Made by a program: the position numbers and the translations under genes. 64,000 nt of DNA from JAKQDH01 sp029558835 (GTDB lineage: Bacteria; Planctomycetota; Phycisphaerae; UBA1845): the NCBI GenBank assembly GCA_035356615.1, contig DAOQSN010000006.1, positions 1 to 64,000 of the forward strand, read 5' to 3'. The notes under the pieces were generated by a model. That model saw nothing but the letters and a program-made list of their open reading frames with translations. It was not told where the DNA came from and searched no databases. Below, piece after piece: positions 55,368 through 63,034 of the stretch (position 1 is its first letter; each line of letters begins with the position of its first letter).

Positions 55368-55435
55368 GCCGAGTGTCAAGGGCATCCCGTCCGGTGCCAC
55401 GCCACCCAGGTTGGCGCACGATTGCCCACGGCCGT
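55368..55435. repeat. repeat family C, copy 2
   Basis: The counterpart of 28020-28087, beginning gccgagtgtcaagggcatcc. It ends 19 bases before the start of the CBS gene, so it would lie in the leader of that transcript. Confidence 0.68.
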
Positions 55436-55454
55436 CTAGACGGGGAGGAACCGC

Positions 55455-55886
55455 ATGAACGTCGAATCCATCCTGGAGCGGAAAGGGACCGACGTCGCCA
55501 GCATCGACGCAGAGGCGTCCGTGTTGCAGGCGGCGGAACTGATGAACACGCGGCGGATCGGGGCGTTGGTCGTCACGCGCGGTGACAAGGCCGTGGGAAT
55601 CTTCACGGAACGCGATATCCTCACCAGGGTGGTCGCGCCGGAACGGTCTCCGCGGAGTACCCGGGTGGGCGACGTCATGACCTCGCCGATGGCCTGCTGC
55701 CGGCGTGACACGCCCCTCACCGTTTGCCGGGCCATCGTCACCGGAAAGCGGATTCGCCACCTACCGGTCGTGGAGGAAGGACGCCTCTACGGGCTGATCT
55801 CCGCCGGCGACCTGCTGGCCAACGAAGTCGAGCAGCAGCAGCACACGATCGAGTACCTGTACGAGTACCTCCATCGGACACGGTAG
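55455..55886 (+). CDS. two-CBS-domain protein
   Basis: A 143-residue protein consisting of two CBS modules: AEASVLQAAELMNTRRIGALVV and GIFTERDILTRVV, then TPLTVCRAIVTGKRIRHLPVV and LYGLISAGDLLANE. A short helical tail follows. CBS pairs usually bind adenine nucleotides and regulate a partner; none can be named here. It starts at ATG 55455 after GGGGAGGAACCGC. Confidence 0.9.
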   Translation: MNVESILERKGTDVASIDAEASVLQAAELMNTRRIGALVVTRGDKAVGIFTERDILTRVVAPERSPRSTRVGDVMTSPMACCRRDTPLTVCRAIVTGKRIRHLPVVEEGRLYGLISAGDLLANEVEQQQHTIEYLYEYLHRTR

Positions 55887-55990
55887 ACACGCCGGGGAAT
55901 CCGGCAAGACGCGCGCAACCGAGTCGCCGGACGCAGTAGAACTCTACTGCTTCATCAGGCTGCCATCGGCGTGGCTGTCTCGACGGTCTC

Positions 55991-58900
55991 CTACGGACAT
56001 CCGGTACAGTCGCGGCTGCAGTTGTCAGGCGTGTTCTGCGAAACGGTCAGACCCTGGAGCACGGGCGCCCCGTGGCAGGCGATGCCGGCGCCGGTGCCGC
56101 TCGCGGCCGTTACCGTGTTGCCGGTCACCCGGCAGTCGGTGATCGAGCAACCTACTCCGGTCCACACGCCGCCGCCTTCGCTGGCGGCCGTGTTGTTGCT
56201 GATGATGCAATCAGCGGCGGAGCTTTCGAAGAGCTGCAACCCGCCGGCGTAGCGGCTCGCCTGATTGGACACCAGGCTCGACGCGAGGATCGCCCCGTCG
56301 GACACGGAGACACCGCCGCCGGTTTGGGCCGAGTTGTTGCGGACCTGACACTGGCTGACGAGTCCGCCACGAGCGGCCGAGATGCCGCCGCCCTTGTCCG
56401 CGGCCGCGTTACCCTCGAACGTCGAGGACAGGATGTGGACTTCGAGGTCGCTGAAGATGCCCGCCCCGTTGGCGGCGACGTTGTCGGCGGCGTAGACCCC
56501 GAAGATGACCGGGGGGGTGGCCGTGTCCGAGTGGCTGCCCTGAGCGTGCAGCCCCCCGCCGTTGCCACTGATCGCCTCGTTGCCCGTCACCTGACAGTTG
56601 GAGACCACGCTCTGCTCCAGGTAGATGCCGCCACCTTCGCTGGTGGACGCTCGCCCGTCGGTGCCGGCCTGGTTGCTGCGGAGCTGGCAGCCGCTGATTT
56701 GACTGTAGCTGGCGCGGATGCCGCCGCCGCGCTGGCCGGCCGTGTTTGAGACAACTTCGGTTTCCGCCACCTCGGTGCCGTCACAGTAAATGCCGCCGCC
56801 ATCAGTGCCGGCGGTATTCGCCGTCAGCACGCACCCGAAAACGCTCAGCGTGCGCCCGGCCTCCACGCGGTTGGCGTGAATGCCTCCCCCGTCCTCGCCG
56901 GCTTGGTTACCCTCCAGGGTGCAATTCTGCATGCTGACGCCGTCGATAGCCTTGATACCGCCGCCGTCACGCTCGGCCACGTTGTCGGCAAAGGCGCACC
57001 CCGTAATGGCACAGAACTGGGCGGCGTAGAGGCCGCCGCCGTGCTGCGCGCTGTTGCCCTGGAAGACACAGTCGGTCACTTCGACCTGCGACTCGAACGA
57101 CCCGCCGCCGCCGGTCCATGCCTGATTACCGGTGAACGTGCAGTTGGTCAACCGGCACGGGTTGCCGGCCGCGATGCCCCCGCCGGAGGAGTCCGCCACA
57201 TTGCCGGTGAACGAGCAGTTCGACAGGACGGGAACGTCCGCCGCGTTGTTCGACCGGATGCCAAGGCTGACCGCCCCGCCGGACGACGTCGCCCGGTTCG
57301 AGTCGAAGACACAGTCCTCCCAATGCACTTTCGTGCCGGTGCCGGAGGCATAGATGGCGCCTCCGTCGCGCGCGTGGCAGGCGCGGAACTTGCAGTTACT
57401 GAAGGAGACGTTGGTTACGCCGGTTACGCGCAGCGCGCCGCCCAGGTTGCCGGAGCCGCGGTATATCTGCACGTCTTCGAACGCGACGTTCACGTCGTCA
57501 AGCCACGCGAGTTGAGCGGCGTCAGCCAGGTCAATAATCGTGGCGTCAGGGCCCGCGCCACGTATCGTGATGTGGTCCCGGGCAACCGCCAGGTCGCAGA
57601 ACCCGTCGCCCGAGTAGGTTCCCGCGGCGATTTCGATTACGTCATTGTAGGTGGCGGCGGCCAGCGCCTGCTGGAGGGTACCGTAATCCGCGGGCACCCG
57701 CAGCGTACGCGGTGGATTCGAGGCGAACACGGCCCGGACGGACGGGTTGCCGGACATCTCCAGACTCTGCGTCGGGTTCTCCCCGCCCAGCGAACCCTCC
57801 CAGTGATGAAACTCGAAGCCGCTTGCTGCCTGGGCGGCGACGAGCACGTTGATGCCGTATTGGTACGCATCACCTCCGGGGAACCGAATGATCTGCCCGG
57901 CCTCCGGCGGAAACACCTCGGTCGTAATGGTGTATATGGGTGCCCCGGATCCACTCCCCGCTCCCGACCAGGTCGCCCCCGCGCCCTCGGGTACGAAACC
58001 GGCCGTATACAGTCGAGAGGCGTTCACCGGCTCGTCACGCAGCACACCGCCGGTTTTCACCTGCGACCCGCCATCGAGCAGGTTGCGGACCGTCCAGCCG
58101 ACGGCTTCGTAGCCCGGCTGCGGTTCGGCCGTGAGCGTAAGTTCGTCCGTAAACAGGTACATTCCCCACGCCAGATCGTCCGGCGACACGGAGACGGTGC
58201 CCAGACCGACGGGGTCCACGTCATACAACATGCGCGCCAGGAGTACCTGCCGGCTGGTGAACAGGTTCTTGGTATACTTGAAGCTGGGGAGGCCGTCAAT
58301 GATCTTGAAATTGATGTTAAGATCGCACACGCTGCCGCGGGCGATCTCCGCGCCGATGCGGTCATAGCGATAAGCACCGGCCAGCTCGACGTACTCCTTC
58401 CACGACAGCGACGGGCCCACAATCTGATAGAACTTGATCCCGAACTCAGGCTTCACAAACACTTGCGCGGTAATCGGCGTAATGCCCCACTCGGGCGGAT
58501 GCGGAGTGAGCGTCTTGTCGAGGTCGGTAATCGTATGCCAGCCGGTTCGGTCGTACTCCGCCCCCAGAGTCGCCTCGGTAACGAAATCGAAACCGGCGGA
58601 GTTCGTGCCGAGGTCGCCGAAGGTCACCTGAGCCCCAAGCTTGATATCAACGTAACACTGGTAGACCACGGGCACGCCGCCGATGGTCATCACGCCGAAC
58701 GGGTTGGGCCACGACAGCTTCCAGATCGTTGTGTCCTTCGAGAACCTGTCGGTAATGGCCGTGGCCTCCACGGTGAGATCCAACGTAAGCTCAAAAGTGG
58801 TCGTCGCCTGGCAGAGGAAGTAGGTTAGCGTGCCCCCCTCGGTACGCAGCGCGACGTCAAAGTCCGGGCTGAAGTCGATGGACAGCTCGTCCAGCGTGAT

Positions 58901-59515
58901 CTTCCCGTATTCCTCCAGTTCGAGCGAATGGTCCGTCGTGGTCAGGCGGGCTCGGCGGTCGTCAACCTTCGTGAACCGCATGCGTTTGAACAGTTCCGGC
59001 GACAGGCCGTCCGGCTGTTCAATGCGGACCTGGTCGGGATTGAACGGGATGGTCAGGTTCAGGTCGCCGTTGGGCAGCACGTCGGCCAGGCTGGCCTGTT
59101 CGGTCTGCACCGTCACCGTGTCGCCATTGACCGCCACCGCGCGGGCCCGCAGCAGGTAGCCGCCGTCCCGGGTGGACACGAGCAGGGCCCCCGGTCTGAT
59201 CTGCGCGGGCAAACCGGCGCCCCGCAGGGTTGCCTGCCCGTCGCCATCGACCGTGATCTCCACCGTATCCGCGAGAACCTCCGTGGAGCCGACGCTGCCG
59301 CCGCCGGCGTTGTCATTGCCGTCGCCGCTGTTGTCATTGGCGGCCGCGTTGTCGTTGGCATTGGCGTTGCCGGCGTCCGGGGAGTTGTCGTTAACGTTCG
59401 AGTTGCCTCCGCCACCGGCGGCCCCTCCCGCGGAGCAGGACGCCAGAGCGAGGGCCAGCAGGGCGCCGAGACAGCCCAACAGCACACCGAACCGACTGGC
59501 AGTAGAGGTTAGCAT
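55991..59515 (-). CDS. large beta-helix surface lipoprotein with N-D-N linker
   Basis: 1174 residues from ATG 59515. Signal peptide with lipobox LASC (Cys27), then a Gly/Asn/Asp linker with repeated NDN units, a beta-rich region (about 75-450), an InlB-type B-repeat-like stretch (GYEAVGWTVRN; FEFHHWEGSLGG), and from about 600 a right-handed parallel beta-helix opening with LRVPADYGTLQQALAAATYNDVIEIAAGTY. Over 15 turns carry SGGG/GGGI loops (SSGGAVSL, DSSGGGIAAG, DGGGIHAN). It ends CSRDCTGCP. It is probably outer-surface and may bind carbohydrate; function unknown. It adjoins the HlyD-like gene. Confidence 0.85.
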   Translation of the reverse strand: MLTSTASRFGVLLGCLGALLALALASCSAGGAAGGGGNSNVNDNSPDAGNANANDNAAANDNSGDGNDNAGGGSVGSTEVLADTVEITVDGDGQATLRGAGLPAQIRPGALLVSTRDGGYLLRARAVAVNGDTVTVQTEQASLADVLPNGDLNLTIPFNPDQVRIEQPDGLSPELFKRMRFTKVDDRRARLTTTDHSLELEEYGKITLDELSIDFSPDFDVALRTEGGTLTYFLCQATTTFELTLDLTVEATAITDRFSKDTTIWKLSWPNPFGVMTIGGVPVVYQCYVDIKLGAQVTFGDLGTNSAGFDFVTEATLGAEYDRTGWHTITDLDKTLTPHPPEWGITPITAQVFVKPEFGIKFYQIVGPSLSWKEYVELAGAYRYDRIGAEIARGSVCDLNINFKIIDGLPSFKYTKNLFTSRQVLLARMLYDVDPVGLGTVSVSPDDLAWGMYLFTDELTLTAEPQPGYEAVGWTVRNLLDGGSQVKTGGVLRDEPVNASRLYTAGFVPEGAGATWSGAGSGSGAPIYTITTEVFPPEAGQIIRFPGGDAYQYGINVLVAAQAASGFEFHHWEGSLGGENPTQSLEMSGNPSVRAVFASNPPRTLRVPADYGTLQQALAAATYNDVIEIAAGTYSGDGFCDLAVARDHITIRGAGPDATIIDLADAAQLAWLDDVNVAFEDVQIYRGSGNLGGALRVTGVTNVSFSNCKFRACHARDGGAIYASGTGTKVHWEDCVFDSNRATSSGGAVSLGIRSNNAADVPVLSNCSFTGNVADSSGGGIAAGNPCRLTNCTFTGNQAWTGGGGSFESQVEVTDCVFQGNSAQHGGGLYAAQFCAITGCAFADNVAERDGGGIKAIDGVSMQNCTLEGNQAGEDGGGIHANRVEAGRTLSVFGCVLTANTAGTDGGGIYCDGTEVAETEVVSNTAGQRGGGIRASYSQISGCQLRSNQAGTDGRASTSEGGGIYLEQSVVSNCQVTGNEAISGNGGGLHAQGSHSDTATPPVIFGVYAADNVAANGAGIFSDLEVHILSSTFEGNAAADKGGGISAARGGLVSQCQVRNNSAQTGGGVSVSDGAILASSLVSNQASRYAGGLQLFESSAADCIISNNTAASEGGGVWTGVGCSITDCRVTGNTVTAASGTGAGIACHGAPVLQGLTVSQNTPDNCSRDCTGCP

Positions 59516-59913
59516 GTGGTCGCTCCTTCGTGCGGGGGGGGGTGCGAGTCGGCCGATCGCCGACAGTGCAGGACGAACACCCCGCCAACCCACCCTCCCT
59601 TCTTATCGGGCGGAGGCGACCAACCTCTGCATCGCCGGCTTGACTACCTCGTGTGGCTCGCGGCCGCCGCTCCGAACCGCTACCGCCGCACAGCGGCCCC
59701 GCGTCGCCAGCGGTGGTCCCGGTTCGCGCGCACTCGTGCCTGCAGGACTCCATACGGACGAAACCGACGGGGTGGCGTCTGCCCGGGCTCACCGCCGGCG
59801 AGCGCCGGCAGGCTGCCGCGACGCCCGCACAGTCCGCCCGAAGCGCATGGCGGCGCTGCGCTTGGCCATGCCACCCGCGCTGGCGCGTCGGATTCCCACT
59901 CGTGTGGAGCGAC
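59516..59913. other. gene-free interval with half a repeat A
   Basis: 398 bases between the HlyD-like stop and the beta-helix lipoprotein start. It contains one arm of repeat A at 59845-59880 (catggcggcgctgcgcttgg and following). No promoter could be assigned with confidence. Confidence 0.5.
59845..59880. repeat. repeat family A, half copy
   Basis: gcatggcggcgctgcgcttg followed by gccatgccaccc is the complement of the arm seen at 17381 and 61151. Confidence 0.65.
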
Positions 59914-61089
59914 TCAGCGGGCCGGCAGAGCGGAGAGCGTGACCGCCTCTCCGGGAAGCAGGTGCACGTCGCCCTTCAGGACCGCCACCAGGCCCCGGCC
60001 CCAGACCGGATACGTGGGGACCGAACGATAACGCAGCGGCGCCTCCTCCACCGTCGCCGCCACGCGGACCACGGTGGCGGGAAACTCACGATGTGCCCCG
60101 TTGGCGGAGGCCCGGCAGTTGACCAGCACATCCGTTCCCGGTCCCAGGGTGTGGACCAGGTGCTCAGGCAGGTACGCCACCACGCGATCCGTGCTGGTAG
60201 GAGAAACCATCACCAGCGGCTCGCCCGCCCCTACCTCGTCGCCCTCATGCGCCGGCAACGTCGTGACTTGCCCGGCAATGGGAGCACGCACCAGCCGGGC
60301 GTCGATGCGCCGGACGGTGTCCTCGAGGTCCCGTTGCCGCACCTCGATGGCCAGCCGCAAGGGCGCTAGCAGCGGGTCTTCGGCGACGACCACCGCCCGC
60401 TCGTGCGTGAAGCAGTACCAGCGCCGGTCCGCCTCCTCGAAGGCAAGGCGGGCGCGGTCCACCACGTCGGCGTTCCTCTTCAGCTTCGCCTGCAGCGCGG
60501 CCACCTCGGTTCGCGTTTCGTTAAGCTCGCGCAACGTGGCCCGGCCCTGTTCGTACAGTTCCCGCGTAATCTCAAACTCCACGGTTGCCCCGCTGAGGCG
60601 CGCCCGGTCTTCCGCGCCCACGGACAATTGCGAGAGATAGTCCAGGTGAGCGTTCGCCCGATCGACGGCCAGGCGTCGAGCGCGGTTCTCATCATCAGCC
60701 GTTGCCCGGGCGTTGTCGGCCGCCACGCGTGCCTGCTCCGCGACGAGGTCCGCGCGCAGACGTTCGATGTCCTTCTCCATCGCGGCCAACTCGATGCGTT
60801 CGGCCCGGTCGTCCAACGCCAGCAGGAGCTGCCCGCGGACCACCTCTTCGTAAAGCTCGACGTGAACGCTGCGAACGATCGCCGGCTCCGGATGGGCCAG
60901 CGTCACCGGCTGGAAGTCCGCGAAACCGACTACCATCCCGTTGTGGCCCAGCCGCGTGTGCACGTGCCAGGCGCCCGCCAGCGCCGCCAGCCAGACCACA
61001 AACGGCGCGGCGGCGAGCAGCCCGCGACGCCAGCGTCGGCGCCGTCCCGGCCGCAGAGCGTTTGGTTGCTTGTGAGCATCGACTCCCAT
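59914..61089 (-). CDS. HlyD-family membrane-fusion adaptor
   Basis: 391 residues from ATG 61089. A basic start is followed by one membrane helix (about 22-43), a first barrel/lipoyl half (about 50-85, EPAIVRSVHVELYEEVVRGQLLLAL), a long coiled-coil hairpin (about 90-220) and the second half (LVRAPIAGQVTTLPAHEGDEV, GEPLVMVSP). Such adaptors bridge an inner-membrane pump to an outer-membrane channel. No ABC or RND partner is visible in the window. Repeat DNA and a nested hairpin separate it from DUF4956. The frame extends to 61464 without homology. Confidence 0.88.
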   Translation of the reverse strand: MGVDAHKQPNALRPGRRRRWRRGLLAAAPFVVWLAALAGAWHVHTRLGHNGMVVGFADFQPVTLAHPEPAIVRSVHVELYEEVVRGQLLLALDDRAERIELAAMEKDIERLRADLVAEQARVAADNARATADDENRARRLAVDRANAHLDYLSQLSVGAEDRARLSGATVEFEITRELYEQGRATLRELNETRTEVAALQAKLKRNADVVDRARLAFEEADRRWYCFTHERAVVVAEDPLLAPLRLAIEVRQRDLEDTVRRIDARLVRAPIAGQVTTLPAHEGDEVGAGEPLVMVSPTSTDRVVAYLPEHLVHTLGPGTDVLVNCRASANGAHREFPATVVRVAATVEEAPLRYRSVPTYPVWGRGLVAVLKGDVHLLPGEAVTLSALPAR

Positions 61090-61150
61090 GTTGGCTCCCA
61101 CCTCGCCCGCTCGGCTGCATAGCTCCACTTGCCGGGGAGAGCGACCGACG

Positions 61151-61256
61151 CGGTGGGGCAACATCGCCAAGCGCAGCGCCGCCATGCCTTCTCCCGTCCC
61201 CGCCCCACCATCCGCAACAGCATGCCGACGCCTTCGGCTTGGGCATGCCACCCTCC
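61151..61256. repeat. repeat family A, full copy
   Basis: About 105 bases: cggtggggcaacatcgccaa at the left and ttcggcttgggcatgccacc at the right. Read on the minus strand it aligns end to end with 28239-28344. Confidence 0.78.
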
Positions 61257-61411
61257 CGGTTTCCCCTGCGCGTGGTTCTATCTGGCACGAGCAGGCCGCC
61301 GCAAAGCTCCTCGTTGACCATGAACGTCTTGAGACTCGCTGCCCCGGACGCCGGGGGCGTCGGCGACACCGCCCCAACGCTACCGTCTCACTGGGCCGTG
61401 AGCGGGGGAGT

Positions 61412-61490
61412 GGAGGGGCCCGGCCGGCTCGGACTGCCCGCGTTCTCCTGAGAACGCACCCCACGGGCAGCGAGTGACCGGGGCCCCTCC
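61412..61490. terminator. nested three-stem hairpin after the DUF4956 gene
   Basis: Three concentric stems: outer GGAGGGGCCCGG (61412-61423) with CCGGGGCCCCTCC (61478-61490), middle CTGCCCG (61434-61440) with CGGGCAG (61464-61470), inner CGTTCTC (61441-61447) with GAGAACG (61450-61456). It begins 15 bases past the DUF4956 stop on the minus strand. It may end transcription, protect the 3' end, or be a structured RNA. There is no T-run, so terminator is only the first guess. Confidence 0.5.
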
Positions 61491-61505
61491 CGGTCGCACA
61501 GTCTC

Positions 61506-62216
61506 TTACGCTACCTCCTCATACTGCTGCTCCACGAGCAGATGAACCGCTTCCACGTGAAACGTCTGCTTCAGGGCCGCCACCAGGTCGGGCCCCAGGT
61601 GCGGATCCCGCAGCCGCAACCGGTACGCGCACTGGCAGACCGGCCGACCGTCCTCGCCCGGCACCGCCGATTCATCCACTGAAACCACGGAAACGCGCCG
61701 GCAGAAGCGTCTCAGCAACGCCTCAAACCCCGCGCTGGTCAGGGCAGCCGCCTCAATCTGAAAGCGCAGCAGGTTGTCCGAAGCATGCCACGCCCCGAAC
61801 TCACTCAGATGCAGGTAGATGCCAACCAGGTTGGCGATCCCCGCACCCGCCAGCGCCGTCCCGTAGAAACCGAACCCGGCCGCCATGCCGCAGATCAGGC
61901 AGAGAAAGACGTAGGCCGTGTCGCGCGCGTCACGCACCACGGTTCGAAACCGGATGATCGCGAACCCCCCGAGCAGGCCCACCGCCACCAGCGACCGTGA
62001 GGCCACCAGCGACATGCTCAGCGCCGCCACCACCGAGATCAGCACCAGCGCCTGCGTGAAGGTCCGTGAGTACGACAGCCCCCGATGCGTCCACTTGTAA
62101 CACCAGGCATTCAACTGCCCCACCACGAACGCCACCAGCAAGGCCAGCACCAACTGCTCGGCCAGTTGGTTCTGCCCCGCCGAGACGGGCTGGAAGAGTT
62201 CCTCGAACAAGCTCAT
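61506..62216 (-). CDS. DUF4956 membrane protein
   Basis: A 236-residue protein from ATG 62216, with four hydrophobic helices (about 20-38, 52-70, 74-88, 103-128). The conserved family stretch is GLLGGFAIIRFRTVVRDARDTAYVFL, followed by LICGMAAGFGFYGTA. A soluble C-terminal region (about 150-236) resembles ferredoxin-like folds. DUF4956 genes often neighbour VTC polyphosphate polymerases and CotH kinases; the role is unknown. It overlaps the VTC gene by 4 bases (ATGA). Confidence 0.9.
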   Translation of the reverse strand: MSLFEELFQPVSAGQNQLAEQLVLALLVAFVVGQLNAWCYKWTHRGLSYSRTFTQALVLISVVAALSMSLVASRSLVAVGLLGGFAIIRFRTVVRDARDTAYVFLCLICGMAAGFGFYGTALAGAGIANLVGIYLHLSEFGAWHASDNLLRFQIEAAALTSAGFEALLRRFCRRVSVVSVDESAVPGEDGRPVCQCAYRLRLRDPHLGPDLVAALKQTFHVEAVHLLVEQQYEEVA

Positions 62217-62998
62217 GGCAGCGCCTGCTCCACTTCCATACCCGACTCGCACCCCCCCGCCGCACAGGAACAAATCACGTATTTGCACACACCGCGCTGC
62301 ATGAGCTCCACCCGGTGCAGCATGTCCGCCACCCAGAACGGGTACGTGTCGGTGAACTTGATTTCCAGGATGACCCCGCCCGCATCAACGGGCCACCACA
62401 TCTCCCTCCGCCCGTTGCCCGGTGGGGCCAGCAGCCCGTAATGCAGGTCCCGGTCCAGGGTGACCCGGACGTTGTCCGCCGAGGTTCCTTCGTAGGCTTC
62501 CCGCCGGTAGAACACCCCCACCGCCGGTCGGGCCCCGATGCGCCCCTGCAGTTGCTGGAACTCGTTGAGGTTCGCCTCGGCGGCAGCGGCCTTCCCGTTC
62601 CCGCCCCATGGCACGAGCTGTTCCTGCCAGAGCAGATGTTCCGCAAGGGGTGGTTCCACCCGGGCCCGCGTCTTGTGCACGACGCCGCAGACCTTGCGCT
62701 TGATCTCATAGTACGCCGGCAGGTTGGTCGCCGACTCCCCACATTGGCGGTACGTGCGAACCCGCAGCTTATAGCGCTGCGCCTGCCGCAACAGCGTCGC
62801 TCGCAACAGTTCGCGCGAGGGGCTGTCCAGGTAGACGGACAGCACCGGATACTCGCAATCCACCCGGTGCGACGAGTGCGGATCGGGCGGCAGGTACTTC
62901 CGGCAGTAGTGGCGGATTTCCGCCGCCTGAGCCTCGCCGATGAGATACTTGATCTCATAGCGCTGCCACTTCAGTGATCGATCGCGTTCGGCAAACAT
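62213..62998 (-). CDS. VTC-domain polyphosphate polymerase
   Basis: 261 residues from ATG 62998. The tunnel-lining basic and acidic residues of VTC domains are present in order: RYEIKYLI, YPVLSVYLDS, RYKLRVRTY, YYEIKRKV, RREAYEG, VRVTLDRDL and GVILEIKFTD. Eukaryotic VTC4 makes inorganic polyphosphate from ATP; bacterial members are inferred to do so. It overlaps DUF4956 by 4 bases and follows the CotH gene by 36 bases, so the three are one operon. Confidence 0.92.
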   Translation of the reverse strand: MFAERDRSLKWQRYEIKYLIGEAQAAEIRHYCRKYLPPDPHSSHRVDCEYPVLSVYLDSPSRELLRATLLRQAQRYKLRVRTYRQCGESATNLPAYYEIKRKVCGVVHKTRARVEPPLAEHLLWQEQLVPWGGNGKAAAAEANLNEFQQLQGRIGARPAVGVFYRREAYEGTSADNVRVTLDRDLHYGLLAPPGNGRREMWWPVDAGGVILEIKFTDTYPFWVADMLHRVELMQRGVCKYVICSCAAGGCESGMEVEQALP

Positions 62999-63034
62999 CG
63001 CCCACCCCAACGTAGAGAGCGCCTCACGACGCCC

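Noticed and set aside
56876..58828. 650-codon open frame antisense to the beta-helix lipoprotein
   Set aside because: A GC-rich antisense shadow with no recognisable protein features; the lipoprotein has signal peptide, lipobox and repeats.
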